A DNA stretch of 64,000 nucleotides from Cercophora sp. LCS_1 (taxonomy: Eukaryota; Ascomycota; Sordariomycetes; Sordariales; Lasiosphaeriaceae). Under the pieces are notes generated by a model that was not told where the DNA came from, did not search any database, and saw only the letters and a list, made by a program, of their open reading frames with translations. Each line of letters begins with the position of its first letter. Position 1 is the first letter of the stretch. Location of the stretch: the NCBI GenBank assembly GCA_036250225.1, contig JAPZLL010000029.1, positions 310,001 through 374,000 on the forward strand. The letters are read 5' to 3'. Below are positions 10,739 through 20,641 of the stretch, piece by piece. The position numbers and the translations under genes were made by a program.

Positions 10739-11563
10739 TTAGTTCCCACCCTTCTTCAAAAACTCCATATACTCCTGAATATTGTTGAAACCCTCCGGCA
10801 TGCCCGTCTGATCCAACAAGCCCTGCTCAATCATCAACCCGCGTCGAATCGCCATTGCCCTCTTCCACGCCGGTCTCTCCGCCATCTTCTGGTGCCACCT
10901 CCGGACATTGTCGAGTCCCTTATACGTCTCATCCAGCGGTTGCCGCAGCAAGTCATCCAGCCGGTCATTCCACGGCACAAACGACATGTCGGCGTACGTC
11001 ATCTTGTCACCAACCAACCACTCCTTGCCCTCCAACACGCCATTCAATACACCCAGCACGCGTAGCACTTCATTCTTGTACCTCTCAATGGCAGAAGGGA
11101 TGTGCTCATTATGCAACACATTAAACCTGCCTCCTTAGCATGGCACATGTCGATGGAAGAAAACATACCATCCCATCTGCCCGTAATAAGGCCCCTGACC
11201 ACTCATCTGAAAGTGCAGCCACTGGTTCTCGAGGTGCTTCTCGCGAAGCGTCGTGTGTGTGAGTTTTTTGTCCGTGTCATATTGTTCAATGAGATAGGTC
11301 ACGATGGCGCCCGATTCCCAGAGCGTGATGTCCGTGTTTGGGTCTTCGATTGCCGGGACCCGGCCGTTGGGGTTGACGTCGGTGAAGGGCTTGGATTTGA
11401 CTTCGGAAAAAGGGAATGCCTTGATTTCATACGGGATGGAGAGTTCCTCGAGGACGAAGACGACTTTCCAGGGGTTGGGGCCGGGTGCTACCCTTGTTAG
11501 AGAAAGTCAGCTGGAGGGAGAGCGGAACTTACGCGTGAGCCAGACGCGGATTGGCTTGGTCAT
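10739..11563 (-). CDS. Glutathione S-transferase, Ure2-like/fungal type
   Basis: Three exons: 11533-11563, 11169-11487 and 10739-11126, frame-checked (738 nt, 245 residues). The introns have GTAAGT/GTATGT donors. The N-terminal thioredoxin-like domain reads GPNPWKVVFVLEELSIPYEI, with the glutathione-contacting PNGRVPAIEDP and WESGAIVTYL. The C-terminal helical domain (from about 115) carries WLVGDKMTYADMSFVPWNDR, the N-capping motif of GSTs. The protein is expected to be cytosolic and to conjugate glutathione to electrophiles or reduce peroxides; the substrate is unknown. It is tandem on the same strand as the NADPH oxidase but 370 bp away, so a shared function is only suggestive. Confidence 0.9.
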
Positions 11564-12554
11564 TTTGATAATTTGGGAACACCGAGAAAGGTCAAGAAGA
11601 GGATGAAGTAAGAGAGGGAGGGAATTGATGATGGGATTCCATGAGGCGAGGTAGGATCTCATATCTTCGAGGTGCCGCCGTTGGCAATTCCTTATGCGCG
11701 GTCCTTGCGTCCACCTTCATCCGTCGTGGGATCCAAACCCGACCAACGGTTGTGCATTACCAAGCATACCCCTCTTTCAGCAGCGGAATCCTTCCCGACA
11801 CGATGATACCCAAACAGGGCACTCTCTGGCCAGAACGCCAGCTGCTGTTCTCGTGTCCTACTTAACTGCGACCACATGGTAAGAGAAGAAACAGTCCCAG
11901 CATAGACTATAAGCCGAAAGACTAGTAGGCACCTAGAGACAGAGTCAAGTGCCTAACAGAACTTGTCCATGGAAAGGAGTGAAGAGTGTTCCCTCGAAAG
12001 AAAAAGGATGCACAATATGGTCTCATGCACTGGCGAGGATTCGAAGACCACAACAACTGGTTGTGTTGCTGGTAACACGAGATGTGTGCATCTTTGGGGA
12101 TGAGTTCCTAGGTGTGCGGAGAGTGGTACCCATGCAGTCCGAAATCACTGATCACCTCTTACCTTAAAACTGCCCTCAGACCTTCATCCTCTCCCTCGCT
12201 CGGAAATCGGAGACGGACAGATTCAACCGCCCCCTTATTCTTGACAGAGAGCTGAACTGTAGGGAATCGTCATGACAAATCCCAAAGCGCAGTTGTTTAC
12301 CCGACTCACCCTGTCACCAGTCTTGGCGGCTGATAAATCACGTCGTCCAAAGGGCGTTGCACAAGCATGCGACCCTGAGAGTATCACACACATCCCTCTC
12401 TACAAGGAGACTGCTTTGCTCCTAGAATGAACTTGTAGACGATGCACCAAAGATAAATAATCCCATCACCCACCTTCAACCGTCCCCCTCATCAACACCA
12501 CAGCACACCATAGCACACCACAGCACAACACCACAACCACAACTCCCAACCAAA
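11564..12554. other. Gene-free promoter region between divergent genes
   Basis: About 1 kb between the start of the GST gene (minus) and the dehydrogenase gene (plus). Small open frames at 11640-12170 have no recognisable composition. A CA-rich simple stretch (CACACCATAGCACACCACAG) lies just upstream of the ATG at 12555. No tRNA is recognisable. Confidence 0.5.
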
Positions 12555-13448
12555 ATGACAGCCATAACTACCCTAGGCATAGGCAACATCGGCCTAGCCA
12601 TAACCAAAACCCTCCTCTCCTCAAAGCCAAAGCCCGCCCTAACAATCTGGAACCGCACCCCCTCCCGTTCACACGTCCAAACCGCAATCACACACGGCGC
12701 GGTCTTTACTCCCTCCCTCGAATCAGCCATCACCTCTTCCCAAGTCATCATCCTCACGCTCCTCGACTACCCCTCCATCCACTCCATCTTTTCCACTCCC
12801 ATCTCATCGCTTCAAAACAAAACCATCATCAACCTAACCAACGGGACACCCTCCCAAGCCGTCGAAATGGCTGCCTTGTTCAAAGGCAAGGGAGCATACA
12901 AGTACTACGACGGTGCAATAATGGTTACGCCGCAAATGATTGGCGGACCGCATAGTTTCCTGGTTGTTAGCGGTTTGGAACTCGATCAGGAGGTGAAGGG
13001 TGTGTTGGAACAGATTGGCAAGGTGGTTTATCTCGGGAGCGAGGTGGGTGCTGCTGCGCGGTTTGATCTCGCGGCATTGGCGAGCATGTATGGCATGTTT
13101 GCGGGCGGGATGGCTGGGATGGGGTTGCTGAAGCGTGGAGTGAACACGGAGAATGGAGGGAAGATTGGAGTGACGGTCAAGGAGATGATTGTCCCGTTTT
13201 TGATGGCGTTGGTGCCGTACCTGGGGGAGATTGCTGAGGCTTGGGATGAGGAGCGGTGGGAGGACGATATGGGAAACCCGTTGGGGATGCAGTTGGAGGG
13301 CGTGAGGAATATTATCACGGCTTGTGAGGAGGAAAGCGTTGATGATGGAGGTTTGAAGGGTTTGATGGGGTTGATGGAGCGGGCCGTTGAGAGGTTCGGA
13401 GGGGGTGGTGGCTTGGCTGGCGTTGGGAGGTTTGTTTTGACGGAGTGA
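12555..13448 (+). CDS. NAD(P)-binding dehydrogenase, imine-reductase / beta-hydroxyacid dehydrogenase-like
   Basis: A 297-residue intronless frame. The N-terminal Rossmann fold opens with TTLGIGNIGLAITKTLL (GxGxxG) and IWNRTPSRS, the usual NADP-binding sequence of 6-phosphogluconate-dehydrogenase-like proteins. IINLTNGTPSQAVEMAAL and YYDGAIMVTPQMIGGPHSFL correspond to the hinge and substrate region of imine reductases and related hydroxyacid dehydrogenases. The all-helical C-terminal domain follows from about 170. The classic catalytic lysine of beta-hydroxyacid dehydrogenases is not evident, which favours an imine-reductase-like assignment. The substrate is unknown. No signal peptide is seen, so it is probably cytosolic. 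Confidence 0.8.
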   Translation: MTAITTLGIGNIGLAITKTLLSSKPKPALTIWNRTPSRSHVQTAITHGAVFTPSLESAITSSQVIILTLLDYPSIHSIFSTPISSLQNKTIINLTNGTPSQAVEMAALFKGKGAYKYYDGAIMVTPQMIGGPHSFLVVSGLELDQEVKGVLEQIGKVVYLGSEVGAAARFDLAALASMYGMFAGGMAGMGLLKRGVNTENGGKIGVTVKEMIVPFLMALVPYLGEIAEAWDEERWEDDMGNPLGMQLEGVRNIITACEEESVDDGGLKGLMGLMERAVERFGGGGGLAGVGRFVLTE

Positions 13449-14016
13449 TGATTGTATCTCAGAATGCAGTGATGTTGGTGTATCTCGGGGATTGCAATCC
13501 AGTTTCTCCATTCGTCCAGGCCCCCAATGCCGAGCCGGTATCCCGCTACGTAATATCGAGTGTGCCGGTTATATACGACGCCGCAATGCCGCCATTCCTC
13601 CTCTGCCGGTCTTGGCCTGCAGCACGCCCATCACCTGCCGATCTGGGGGGTTCCCCGCCAATAACGCCGGGGCTCTGTCTAATATCTTCCGGGGCTTTTC
13701 CAATCCTTTTCCAATCACTCAAGGGGGCAAGTCAGCAGGCGCCGCACTGATTCATCTAAATTGACCGCCACGAGGAAAACAAGCCTCGCTGGATATTGCG
13801 GACCAGCAAGGTACAGCACTATCAGAGACGATATATGCTGCCTATCTGACACCAGGATGATGGATTCCGCCATTCACAGCCATTCTTGCCACGATGGATT
13901 GCCGCGGTGTCGGGTAGTATAATTGGGGCAATCGCCGTCGCCGCGCTTGTGCTCCTGGTCGTCCATCCTCTCGTCCTCGACAGTTGGCATCGTCCGAATA
14001 AGGAGCTGTCGCAAAG
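13449..14016. other. Intergenic region
   Basis: 568 bp between two plus-strand genes. It should contain the terminator of the dehydrogenase gene and the promoter of the choice-of-anchor-B gene. I recognise no coding frame, repeat or clear TATA box. Confidence 0.5.
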
Positions 14017-15570
14017 ATGATGACACTCTCGGAGCTCGTCGCCCTCTCGGCGGTGCTGTCGCTGTCCCACGCCAAGGAGGTGGCCGTCAACATGAAGATG
14101 AAGGCCGAGCTGTTTGACAGCGGGGTGCGCCACGAGCAGATCATGGCGATAAAACATGTGCGGCCTCCTCATGCCCATCATCCCAGAGACAAGGCTGACT
14201 TTTGTAGCAAACATGGGCGAACCAGGCGCGGATCGGCGCCTACGCATCCGAGCAGTACAAGTCGTTCGGTGCAGCCGACTTTGTCCCTTGCACCAACGGC
14301 GTCGCAAGCTACGTCCCGGGCGACCCGAAATACACCTTCAAGTGCAACAATCTCGATCTGTACGACTTCAAGACGCACGCCGAGCTCGGAAACTCGTCCG
14401 GTCGAGGTGCAGGCTCGTGGGGGTGGACCAGCCCTGAGGGCCGTGAGTTCATCGCCATTGGCCAAGAAGACGGCACCGCCTTTGCCGAGGTGACCAAGAG
14501 CGGCAAGCTGGCATATCTAGGCCGTCTCCCGCAGAGCCGAGGCGCTGAAAAGTCCATCTGGCGCGAGATCAAGGGGTACAACAGCTACATCATCATTGGC
14601 AGCGAGGCCGACCGGCACGGCGTGCAGATCTTTGACCTGCGCCAGCTTCTCCAGATCAACCCTACCAGCCCCAAGCGGTTCGATAATGTGAATGATCTTG
14701 CGGGTTATTGGACCGAGGGACTGCCGCTTGGCCGGTCGCATAATGTGGCTGTGAACGAGGAAAAGAAGTACGGTGTTGCTACTGGCTTCCAGCCGCGAAA
14801 TGCTTCGCTTCGCGCTGGTCTTGTCTTTTTTGACTTGACCGATCCATCCAAGCCCACGACGCTTGGCGGGACTGGAATCGATGGATATGTCCACGATGCG
14901 CAGTGCATTGTGTACCGAGGGCCGGATAAGAAGTACGACGGTAAGGATATCTGTTATGGGTACGACGAGGATTCGTTGACCATGTGAGTGCCGCTCGACA
15001 TCACGCGAGTTTGTCGCAAGACTGACACTTGACAGTTTCGATGTGACCGACAAGAAGAGCATCAAAATCATCTCCAACACCTCGTACGAGGGCTTCAGCT
15101 ACACGCACCAGGGCTGGGTTCTTGATCCCAAGTGGCAGCAGTTCCTCATCACAGACGACGAGTACGACGAGGTCCAAGGAAACGGTTTTGCCCAGGGCGG
15201 CTACCCGGTCTCATATATCTGGGACATCTCCAGCCTCGAGAGCCCCAAGCAGACGGGCCACTTTGTCGGTCCCCGCAAGGGCATCGACCACAACCAGTAC
15301 GTCAAGGACGGCTTCGCCTACCAGAGCAACTACGGTCTGGGCCTGAGCGTGCTCGACCTCCGATCCGTGCCCACCGATCCCACTGGCAAGGGCATCAAGC
15401 AGTCGGCCTTTTTCGACACGTACCCCGAGGACGATAACCTGCCAGGAGGCGGGAACGTCACTTTTACGGGTACTTGGAGCAACTACCCCTATTTCGCCAG
15501 CGGGTTCATCGTCATCAACACCATGGATCGTGGTGCTTTCGTCGTCAAGCAGTCGGCTGCGGCTGCGTAA
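14017..15570 (+). CDS. Secreted choice-of-anchor-B (LVIVD-type) protein
   Basis: Three exons: 14017-14157, 14208-14983 and 15036-15570, frame-checked (1452 nt, 483 residues). Introns of 50 and 52 bp use GTGCGG...TTTGTAG and GTGAGT...TTGACAG. A hydrophobic N-terminus (MTLSELVALSAVLSLSHA) suggests secretion; an ATG at 14020 is the alternative start. The body contains beta-propeller-like repeats (YNSYIIIGSEADRHGVQIFD, YVHDAQCIVYRGPD, GFSYTHQGWVLDPKWQQFLI, DHNQYVKDGFAYQSNYGLGL) typical of the choice-of-anchor-B family. It is a paralog of the gene at the left edge. The family's biochemical role is not established; such proteins are extracellular and probably bind surfaces. Confidence 0.88.
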
Positions 15571-16080
15571 ACGGAGATAAAGAGGAAGGTAGGCTGAGAG
15601 CAGGGGAATCGAGAAACGTGAGGTACCTGTCGATGATGCAAAGAAAACCACGTGGTAATGACAGATTCAGGAATGTGTAATGCGGCAAGACAGGGACATA
15701 ACGCGATCAGAACCAAACAGGGGACAATATAAAGCATGGTTGGGTTTCTCAGCGCTGAACTATCATGGGTATCATCAAATGTGACATGCCGCGTGTTGCA
15801 AATTGCCAGCCATGCCCAAAGCAACCAACTCCAAACAAGGGACACCGACTGTGGGCCTCGACGACAGTGGGGTGTAGATCTATTCCACGGTTAACATCGC
15901 TTTATAGAGACATCAGGATTGGGCACTTACATATATCAAGTGTTCTTTTCTCGTTGGGAAACCCCCATCAAGAAATTCCTGAGATGGCGCTTCTAGTGTC
16001 GGGCGCTGTGTATGGGTAGGTCGCTCCGGAGTGTACGTGCCTTGACATGCCAGCCGACTGGGCATTGTTCATAGCCCGGG
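15571..16080. other. Intergenic region between convergent genes
   Basis: 510 bp separating the 3' ends of the choice-of-anchor-B gene and the FHA-kinase gene. It should contain both 3' untranslated regions. No further feature is supported. Confidence 0.5.
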
Positions 16081-17868
16081 TTACACGTTGGGCTCGGTGT
16101 CGGGCATAGTGGATGCCTCTGCCGTCGGTTCGCCTGACATCTCGTCAAGCTCTGGCGTCAGCAATCGCGGTCTCTTTCTCGGGGCTTCCTCCTCCTCCTC
16201 TTCCTCGGCCACGGATTCGGCGTCTTCCTGCTGCAGCACCTCCCACACACGATGCAGCAACGCTTGTTCGGCCGTGCAACGCTTCCTTGGTTGGTATTGC
16301 AGCATGTTGTGAAGCAAATCGCCAAGTTCTTTCGATATCGTGCCGTCCAGGACCCAGCCGTCCAAAACCTTGTGGATGCGAATCACGCGTGTGGAATCCG
16401 TCTTGAGATTCTCAGCCGCAGACTGAAGACCCCTCAGGGAGCCAAATGTTGATAGCCAGGCGTATCCAAGGCTCCAGATATCGACGGCTGGCCCGTAGCG
16501 ACAGCGGGGCTCGGATGTCCAGACCTCTGGTGCTACTGTGTCGATCGGCCCAATGGCCGTATTGCAGCTGAGCAACTTGTCGGTCGCTTTGCCAAAGTCG
16601 CAGATGGCGGCAAGCGGCGGGTCAAACGAGCGGATCAAAAGGTTCTTGGGCGATATATCGCGATGCATGACACCGGCGCCATGTATCTTTGCGAGGCCGG
16701 CGAGAGTGGAACGGAAGAGCGCGAGGCGGGTCGCCATGGGATGGCACCGCCAGTCGGTGTGTCCAAAGTCGGCCAAGGCTAGAGGCATAGCCAGGAAGAT
16801 ATCCTCAGGGTTGTCATTGCAGGGCGGGGCGGCACCGTGCTCACACCATGTGGACAACACGGGGATGATGCCACCGTCTGCGTCGTCGGACACAAACTTG
16901 CTGGCGATGCGCGCCTCGTCGCCGACAGCCCTTGCTTCTGCTGATCCCTTGCACAGAACACGCTTGACGGCGACAGGCTCCCCAGTCGCGCTGTCCACGG
17001 CTGACCGCACCATCCCAAAGGCGCCGACCGATATTGACTTGTGTATGAGGTATCCTCCGGTAGTCTTGTGGTGGTACGGTTGGGGAATCACGTCGAGTTT
17101 CGGGTGTGGTCGCGAACGCTCGTTCAGCACCGTGGCAAGGAACTCGTCCCTTATCGTCTTGAAGTGTCCTTCATGCTCAACGGCAATGTGCAGCAGGTAG
17201 TCGAGCGCGCCAATACGAAGCCTATTCGTTGCCATCCACAGGACTGTCTGCTCGCCGTGGCGGAGCACGAGGTCGCCACCATCCTCGGCGGCCGACAGGT
17301 AGATGATGGGGCGATTGCTGGTCGAATGCAGCATGAAGGCACCAGAGCGTTGGTGGATCGAGATCAGCGCGTGGACATTGGAAACACCAGTGCCCCGGTG
17401 CTGCCCAGGAGGCACAAGCAAGAGATCCACGCCCCGGCCGTCGCCAGCGCGGGAGCTCCCCTTGCCTATTCTCCAGCGGCCATCAAGACTCTCGGGGAGG
17501 AAATCGAGGGACAGGCGGTAGTGCCCGATCGTCGGCGCCGGCGCTGGCGCGGAGGGCGGGGGAGAGGGCGAGGATGCGGGCCGTTCCGACGAGGGTGGCG
17601 CCGGCTGAGAGAAAGACGAGGAGGCGGACTCTGGTTCGGAATGGGGCAGCGACGAGGGTAAGATCGAAACGAATTGTTTGTGGTACGACTCGGCGGAGCT
17701 GTCGTCGTTGTGCTCGAGTAAGGCAACGACGCGATCGAAAGCGACAGTGGCCACGGCATTGTCAGGTGTCAGCGTCGCAAAGTCGCCCGAGAAGCCAATC
17801 TCGCACGTCGCGTCTGTACCCCCGTCGCTAACCCCGTCGCTCCGTTGGGAAGGGGCTGGGGAAGCCAT
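16081..17868 (-). CDS. FHA-domain serine/threonine protein kinase
   Basis: A 595-residue intronless frame. Residues 1-115 are low-complexity (Ser/Pro/Ala-rich from 77). Residues about 129-230 look like an FHA phosphothreonine-binding fold (WRIGKGSS, then VSNVHALISIHQRSGAFMLH and ending at LLHIAVEHEG). A complete kinase domain runs from about 273 to 545: glycine loop ISVGAFGMV, VAVK lysine at 302, HRDISPKN at 402-409, DFG at 424-426, APE at 446-448. The tail has a glutamate run (555-561) and a basic patch APRKRPRLL resembling a nuclear localisation signal. FHA-kinases of the Chk2/Dun1 group act in DNA-damage checkpoints. This one is divergent, so membership in that group is an inference. Confidence 0.82.
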   Translation of the reverse strand: MASPAPSQRSDGVSDGGTDATCEIGFSGDFATLTPDNAVATVAFDRVVALLEHNDDSSAESYHKQFVSILPSSLPHSEPESASSSFSQPAPPSSERPASSPSPPPSAPAPAPTIGHYRLSLDFLPESLDGRWRIGKGSSRAGDGRGVDLLLVPPGQHRGTGVSNVHALISIHQRSGAFMLHSTSNRPIIYLSAAEDGGDLVLRHGEQTVLWMATNRLRIGALDYLLHIAVEHEGHFKTIRDEFLATVLNERSRPHPKLDVIPQPYHHKTTGGYLIHKSISVGAFGMVRSAVDSATGEPVAVKRVLCKGSAEARAVGDEARIASKFVSDDADGGIIPVLSTWCEHGAAPPCNDNPEDIFLAMPLALADFGHTDWRCHPMATRLALFRSTLAGLAKIHGAGVMHRDISPKNLLIRSFDPPLAAICDFGKATDKLLSCNTAIGPIDTVAPEVWTSEPRCRYGPAVDIWSLGYAWLSTFGSLRGLQSAAENLKTDSTRVIRIHKVLDGWVLDGTISKELGDLLHNMLQYQPRKRCTAEQALLHRVWEVLQQEDAESVAEEEEEEEAPRKRPRLLTPELDEMSGEPTAEASTMPDTEPNV

Positions 17869-18433
17869 TCATGCGCCGAGCTCACGCCTCGCCGCCATCT
17901 TGCGATGCCTGTTCGTCCGACCGAACTGCGTCCAAGACGCCAGAGCCTGGTGTGCAACGCATGGCGGGGCAAGTCCCGGACAAGAAAAACGATGCACCGG
18001 AAGAGTTTAGGGGATAGTCATCCGTCAAGAAGCTTATATCTGCAGCACAACCAGATTTAGCAATAGCTGGAAGACAAAAACAATATCCAAAAAAGGATTG
18101 AAAGTTTATGTTGATGTCAGTAACACGAAAAGATCGATTTATGCCAGTTGAACTGGCCTTGACAAAATGCAGCTTGTTGCTTTTTTGTCAGACACACTTG
18201 GCAGGGTTCGGCGTCTTGCCTGAGGCAGGCACTTGACTGTTGTTAGCGTTGCTGCCGCCCCTCCCCCCGTTAGAGTGATATTCAGTTTGAAGGAAAGCCG
18301 CCCTAACATTTCCGATACGCACGGGCCGGCTCGTTATCGACCACCATCCGCCACAGCAATCAACAGGTGACTTGGCGCAGTTGGTGACAACGACCTCACC
18401 ACACAGTAACGAAAGTCATCAATCGCCGGCATC
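17869..18433. other. Divergent intergenic region
   Basis: 565 bp between the kinase start (minus) and the small hypothetical gene (plus). It should contain both promoters. I see no coding frame with family-like features. Confidence 0.5.
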
Positions 18434-18967
18434 ATGGCACCCCTTCCCCACGACCGCAACGCGCCGTATTGCTTAGGAAAGCAACCCGGCGAGACGTACA
18501 AACAATACTTTTCGAGATGGAGAACATTCAACGAGCACCGCGAGAAGAAGCTGCGCCGCGAAACGACCATGGCTCGTCTCGCCCGTCTGCCCACTCCGGA
18601 GTCCAACGGCTCCGACTCTGATTCTGACGTCGAGATGCACTTCGGACATCAACTCCTCCACGCTGGCAGCTTGGTCCAGCCGCGGCATTTCGCAGCAATC
18701 CCACTCTCCCGCGCCACACAGCCACGACAACGACGGCGCCCCTCCTCAATCAAGACGCTTCCTCCCACTTCCTCGCCGCCGACACAACGCCGCCCACAAA
18801 CACGGCGCAATCTTCAAGCTCGCGGCAACCGAGTGGCCAAATCCGCCGGACCATGTTTACGAAGCTCCGCTCGACGCTTTCCTTCGATGTGCCGCTTCTT
18901 CGAGATCGACCGCAACGGATACCCACGAATCGTCGATTCCCCCGAGCCGGAAACATCCAAGGGATGA
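18434..18967 (+). CDS. Hypothetical basic low-complexity protein
   Basis: A 177-residue frame with ATG in good context (atcATGGC). The N-terminus (GETYKQYFSRWRTFNEHREK) could form a charged helix. An acidic serine patch (SNGSDSDSDVE) follows near 60, then a long Arg/Pro/Ser/Thr-rich disordered stretch from 90 to 150 and a short ordered-looking end (CRFFEIDRNGYPRIVD). No family is recognised. It might be a nuclear or RNA-associated disordered protein. The first 65 residues look the most protein-like; the arginine-rich part could be a chance frame in GC-rich DNA. Confidence 0.4.
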   Translation: MAPLPHDRNAPYCLGKQPGETYKQYFSRWRTFNEHREKKLRRETTMARLARLPTPESNGSDSDSDVEMHFGHQLLHAGSLVQPRHFAAIPLSRATQPRQRRRPSSIKTLPPTSSPPTQRRPQTRRNLQARGNRVAKSAGPCLRSSARRFPSMCRFFEIDRNGYPRIVDSPEPETSKG

Positions 18968-20641
18968 TGTTGAGGCATAGCGGCCAGACACGAAACCATA
19001 ACCGACGGGAACAGCAATACTCCTGGGCACCGGACGCATCTGCGGAATGCGCCAACCTCGGGGCCAGGATGATAGCGTGCGTTTGAAGCCGAGAGCAACG
19101 GTTCACGCAACGATACAGCGTGATCGATCCCCATATCACGGTAAGCCCCCATCCCCACAAAATTGTGTTCGAGACAGTCTAGGGTACAGTGTCGCTTACA
19201 CAACAACAAGCCGAGGCCATGCTTCGCGAGCCTGGCAAGGCTGGACTTCAGAGCCACGCCCACGAACCGACAGCTTCATCACCGCCGTATATTGAAGCAC
19301 AAGTTGGTGTCAGGTAGCAGAGCTCTGTCTATGCTTGAAGGAACAGGTCAAGCGACCTGGTCCCCTACGAACCGTGGTGGGGAGAGATGCCCTGTGCGCC
19401 TATGCTCAAGAGTTCTGTCCAGAAAGGGGAAAAGAGAGACCCAACTCTGGGAGAGGAGTGTAGCTGTCGAGCCAAGAAACTGAGAACGGCAGATGAAACG
19501 CCATGAGCCAGAGTTCTTGACATCCACCCGGACACAGCCAGATACACAAATACAGAGCCGAGTTCAAGTCCAACCCTCCCACATGTTCCAAGTGACGCCC
19601 ACGACCTCCACCGTCTTCTCTCATCCTAAATCACTTTGCCTAGCCCCTGCCCAGTGATGCGAGCGTGCGGCCGTGCAGAAAGACTAGCGTTCGGGTCACC
19701 ATCCAGGACCAAATATGTCCGTCGTAAGACAAGCGCGCAAAACTTGAAGTTGGGTGCAAAGAAGTTGCCGGTAGCAAAGTCCTCCAACGGGCAGCTCCAA
19801 TCTGAACGCGGACATCAGAAACAACAAAACCCGCTATCGAATAGGGACCTCAGTGACTCGAGCCATGCCCATCAACGCGAGATCCAAAGATCACGCGCAA
19901 AGCAGGCTAAAGCCCAGAAAAGCCCATATCGTACCTTATAAATAGCCCTCAAGTATGCATTCACACTAGCAGCACACCAACACTGGTGGTGGCTTGACAT
20001 CAAGATGTCTGATCAAGGAGAGGTGAAGGCTTCAGTCGACAGTTTGACCTGCGTACCTAGCTAGACCAGGTGCCGAAACAACAAATCCCGCAAAGTGTAA
20101 GACATACAAACCCGGGACAGGGAAATTCCCACCATCAAGAGGAGAACGATCAGAGGGGCACGGATTTGCTGACTGGACCTTTTGCTCCCATGTAGCCAGA
20201 GAGATGAGACAACATATTACCAGGCCTTTGAGACAAAATAGCCGAAGCTCTAGTTCGCAGCAGACGGGAATTCAACTGACTTGCCATGAGAAACAAAGAG
20301 GGATCCGTGGTCGGGTACATCAGAAATGGAACGGGAACACGGCAGGGGAAAAAAAGAGGCTTTCTCACAGGTGAGTCTTGGCAGATCAGGTCAGGCCTCA
20401 CAGGTCAACATCAAGAGTCCTGAGGTTGAAGGAACGAGGGCATCGGCATAGGAAGTGGACCGGGAGGGCAAGGCGCTACCAGCAACACCTATCAAGGCGT
20501 AACATGGAAGCGGACTACAGGGATCGAGACGGAAGAGCACAAGGGACACCACATCACAGCAGAGGCACAGAAGACAACAGATTGGTCACAAAGAAATACA
20601 TTATGGTATAATACTAGAATACACCCTCCACATTACCCCAT
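18968..20641. other. 1.7-kb gene-free stretch
   Basis: Many short frames occur on both strands but none has recognisable motifs or consistent splice structure. The right end should hold the 3' untranslated region of the multicopper oxidase. No tRNA, rRNA or transposase fragment was recognised. Confidence 0.45.

Noticed and set aside
12040..12060. Possible tRNA T-arm (GATTCGAAG)
   Set aside because: No matching acceptor stem, anticodon arm or box A could be found around it.
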